From NCBI GenBank assembly GCA_002751075.1, contig NAOQ01000499.1:1-20186 (forward strand): 20,186 nucleotides of DNA, given 5' to 3'. How positions within the stretch are numbered: the first letter of the stretch is position 1; each line of letters begins with the position of its first letter. The notes under the pieces are model-generated. The model worked only from the letters and a program-made list of their open reading frames with translations. It ran no database searches and was not told the DNA's origin. Below are positions 18,020-20,186 of this stretch, one piece after another. Made by a program: the position numbers and the translations under genes. Source of the DNA: Ichthyophonus hoferi (taxonomy: Eukaryota; Opisthokonta; Ichthyosporea; Ichthyophonida; Ichthyophonidae).

Positions 18020-18390
18020 ATGACTCCCTATTAGTTTATTTGTATTAAAATATAGCATACATTTTAATTTTTTAATTTCTGCTATTCATCAAATAGTAGA
18101 AATTATCCATCAATCCTATGTAGTAATGATTCCAATTGAGATTAATTCCTGTATATCGAATTATATTAAGCAACCAGGTTGATCCAAATTTAATGACATT
18201 GCATCATGTGTTTACAATGGCATAAATTAACTAGTACATGGATGAGACGGGGCTTCTTATTTTTCTTACACTATAGTTCGTCACATGACATGCGTCACCG
18301 TCAAAGCAACAGCTTAGAATAAAGACATGGTATATTATGTTCATCCTATAGTTTCACTGTTTCATCAATTAATCTCACAACGAGTTACTT
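18020..18390 (+). repeat. Array unit D, distal block with core
   Basis: Last recognisable copy: TAGTAATGATT...GAGATTAATT, GTTGATCCAAATTTAA and the core through CGTCACCGTCAAAGCAAC. It is nearest to the outlying left copy at 1718-1990. No secreted-protein gene follows it. Confidence 0.65.
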
Positions 18391-18725
18391 TATAGTACTG
18401 GATTATAGGAAAAAAGATTGAACAATTAGCTTATGCAAGTATATCCCCCCCGCACCCAAAAAAATATGAATTATTTAAAATTTCTTCGGATGTGATGATT
18501 TAAGCCTTAATATTAATGATTGTTGTGGAGTGGTCTGCTATACCCTGACTGGTAAATAGTATTAGGTGTCACAAATGGATAAACCAATTAAGCAATTGTG
18601 GGTGATTCTGATTGGGTATATTACATACAATTACATACAATAGATCAATTAATCATAGAGGTCGACTGACAATGATAATGTAGGTCATTTAGTGCAGGTG
18701 TGACATGGGTCAGGTCAAAGAGCAG
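18391..18725. other. Intergenic, no gene seen
   Basis: AT-rich unique sequence. A short tandem duplication TTACATACAA (twice) lies near 18620-18640. Nothing else is recognised. Confidence 0.5.
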
Positions 18726-18873
18726 TCCTAGTTTCAGCAAATAATAAGAGGAGTTTATTCTTGGGAAGGATGTTGTAGACTAATCTACAATAATGACCGT
18801 GATCAGCTGTAAAGCGGTCTCACCTAGTGGGGTTCACAACATCCTGGATGTAAAGATATACAAGACACTAGGA
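18726..18873. repeat. Foldback element with cloverleaf-like pairing
   Basis: Outer arms TCCTAGT (18726-18732) and ACTAGGA (18867-18873). Inside them is a closing stem of GGATGTTGT (18768-18776) with ACAACATCC (18836-18844). Within that are three hairpins: GTAGA-CTAA-TCTAC (18775-18788), GACCG...CGGTC (18795-18819) and TCAC-CTA-GTGG (18820-18830). The inner 77 nt has tRNA-like size, but the T arm does not pair and no A box is present. It could be a small foldback transposon or a structured RNA. Adjacent stems share a few bases, so not all can form at once. Confidence 0.4.
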
Positions 18874-19053
18874 ACTCAACCCATTTTTTAATGGTATGTT
18901 AAATATGATTGGATGCAATAATTATAGATTATCGTTGATCCAATTATATCAGTGCTTGAATCAAAATAATATTTAATCAAAAATGATCTTGCAATTATAA
19001 TTCAAACCACATGATACTCACGAATTTAATTGTAAACATCCCACCAACTGTCA

Positions 19054-20085
19054 CTAGGCAAATAGGCTAGCTACACTATCTAATACATCATCTACCAGAT
19101 CAATCTCTACCTCAATCGATTTTTGGATTTCACTTCCATCTTCTCTTTCTGATTCATCCTCCATCCATAACCCCATCTTATTGGCTCCAGACCATGCCAT
19201 TAAATGGTCTATGATCATTTTACGAAACATTATGTGGCCAATAGCATTACTAGGATTAGTAGAGGTGGGTGGATGGGATGAAGTAATAGCTGACGTAGGA
19301 CTACAGGTGGTGGGTCGGGGAGGGAGGAGGAAGGGGCAGAAGGGATGATGGGAGAGGAGGGCTTGGGATAAAGATAGGCCTGATTGGGCAAGGAGGATAT
19401 TAGGGTAGAAGAGAGAGTGTGTGTGCGAGAGAGAAAGACCTCACTACATGTACATACAGCATATAGGTTGTATCATATATTATATGTTCTTTATCCTTTC
19501 GATTCTAATATTTTTATGAAAAATAATAAAAAATTACATGCAAGATCCCATAGTAACAACGGACCCAATTTATTAAGTACATGCCAGTTATACGTGATCT
19601 TAATCTAATCACCAATTAATCAATATACAGATCAAAGTTTTAGTTCTTAGCTAATAAAATCGTACCTTCAACTATATATAATATAATATAATACAGTACA
19701 GAACAATATACATCTGTAGTAATAATTATCTTGTAATCATGATATCCTCCAGTTATATTAATTAACCCCATCTCCAATACCTATGCTCACCTTGTACCAA
19801 TACCTTCTTTGTAGCTGGCATTCCTTCCAGATCCCCTCCCTTTCTCTTATAAGATCCTTCTATTTCATCTGTTCTGGTTGGTTCCATGTCATTGATACAT
19901 ACATTTGCTTTCTTTTCACTTTCCGACGCCTTTTTTGCCATATTAGGAAGGGAGATAGGATAGAGACGACGACAAACTGAGCATATCATGTGATCACCAC
20001 ATGATTCCCAGCCAATGAGAGATAGGGACGTAGCTACCATGGTAGCCACGTCATGTTCTGGCCATTGCAATTGCTGACTGGTTAC
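19054..20085 (-). CDS. NIPA/Rsm1-like C3HC zinc-finger protein, C-terminal two exons (partial)
   Basis: Two exons, transcribed leftward: 20085-19791, then 19361-19054 with a TAG stop at 19056-19054. The acceptor at 20086 (AATCACAG), the donor CAAG/GTGAGC at 19790 and the acceptor TCCCAAG at 19362 keep one frame across a 429-nt intron. Together they encode about 199 residues. The first exon has SLSLIGWESCGDHMICSVC, matching the GW...C-x2-C half of the second zinc module in NIPA/ZC3HC1 and yeast-type Rsm1/Pml39 proteins. The second exon has HHPFCPF, the matching H-x3-C-P-W/F, giving a C3H-type Zn site. A variable Lys/Glu/Ser-rich linker separates them, as in the family. The C-terminus is acidic, ending VDDVLDSVASLFA. 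Such proteins are nuclear, linked to the nuclear-pore basket or to F-box function. An alternative acceptor at 19381 (CAATCAG) does not fit the phase. The 5' part lies beyond the window. Confidence 0.6.
19362..19790 (-). other. Intron of the NIPA-like gene
   Basis: Donor GTGAGC at 19790-19785, pyrimidine-rich stretch on the minus strand at about 19405-19440 (visible as GAGAGAGTGTGTG on the + strand), and acceptor AAG at 19362. It is phase 1. Confidence 0.55.
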
Positions 20086-20107
20086 CTGTGATTGTAATAA
20101 AGATATA

Positions 20108-20144
<37 letters not shown>

Positions 20145-20149
20145 GCAAT

Positions 20150-20186
<37 letters not shown>
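20108..20186. repeat. (AAT)n microsatellite
   Basis: About 25 AAT triplets with two interruptions, lying inside the upstream intron of the NIPA-like gene and reaching the window edge. On the minus strand it reads as poly-Leu (TTA/TTG), which produces a false hydrophobic N-terminus in front of the real exon. Confidence 0.95.

Noticed and set aside
18768-18844. tRNA gene
   Set aside because: A 7-bp closing stem and GGTTC are present, but the T arm cannot pair, the A box is missing, and there is no proper anticodon loop on either strand.
19762-20148. 128-residue antisense ORF with a poly-Leu N-terminus as a complete secreted protein
   Set aside because: The Leu run is the translated (AAT)n microsatellite in an intron; the real exon starts after the CACAG acceptor at 20085 and ends at a strong donor at 19790.

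Overview
This is an AT-rich eukaryotic nuclear window. The evidence is GT-AG introns with long polypyrimidine tracts, an ER-resident PDI ending in KDEL, a nuclear C3HC zinc-finger protein, AATAAA poly(A) signals, and many (TTA)n and TATTG/TATTA microsatellites. The PDI resembles animal PDIA6/P5 in layout and length, and the zinc-finger protein resembles NIPA/ZC3HC1. An opisthokont (a unicellular relative of animals or an early-branching fungus) is my best guess, but the sequence does not settle the clade.

Layout. 1-630 is microsatellite. 631-2651 has no recognisable gene but holds one outlying copy (about 1718-1990) of a repeat seen four more times downstream. 2652-5371 (+) is a five-exon PDIA6-type gene; its first exon is tentative. 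From about 5573 to 18390 the window is a degenerate tandem array of 3-4 kb units. Three units carry an intronless gene for a small secreted cysteine-rich protein, all on the + strand: SSP1 at 8740-9027, SSP2 at 12843-13154 and SSP3 at 16615-17271. 18391-19053 is intergenic with a foldback element. 19054-20085 (-) is the last two exons of a NIPA/Rsm1-like gene, convergent with SSP3 and running off the right edge.

The three SSP genes share a 23-residue signal peptide ending GAEA, a low-complexity segment (His-rich or Gly/Trp-rich), and a disulfide-type core. The six-cysteine spacing is identical in SSP1 and SSP2. SSP3 has an extra two-cysteine module and a long acidic tail. Their promoters are homologous: an inverted CCAAT box starts exactly 26 nt upstream of the start of a TATA box in all three. 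I do not recognise the family; it is the best candidate here for something undescribed.

The repeat units differ by insertions that can be read by comparison. Unit B carries a 0.49 kb MITE-like element (11393-11879) whose long inverted ends consist of a repeated ~21-nt motif, with a matching empty site in unit C. A ~460-bp block is present in units B and C but absent from A. A fragment resembling a DDE transposase lies antisense upstream of SSP2. A ~0.97 kb segment with a TATA box and an unidentified ORF occurs only after the PDI gene. Apart from the shared array there is no sign that the PDI, SSP and NIPA genes work together. PDI would act generally on disulfide-bonded secreted proteins, a class the SSPs belong to, but that link is inference only.
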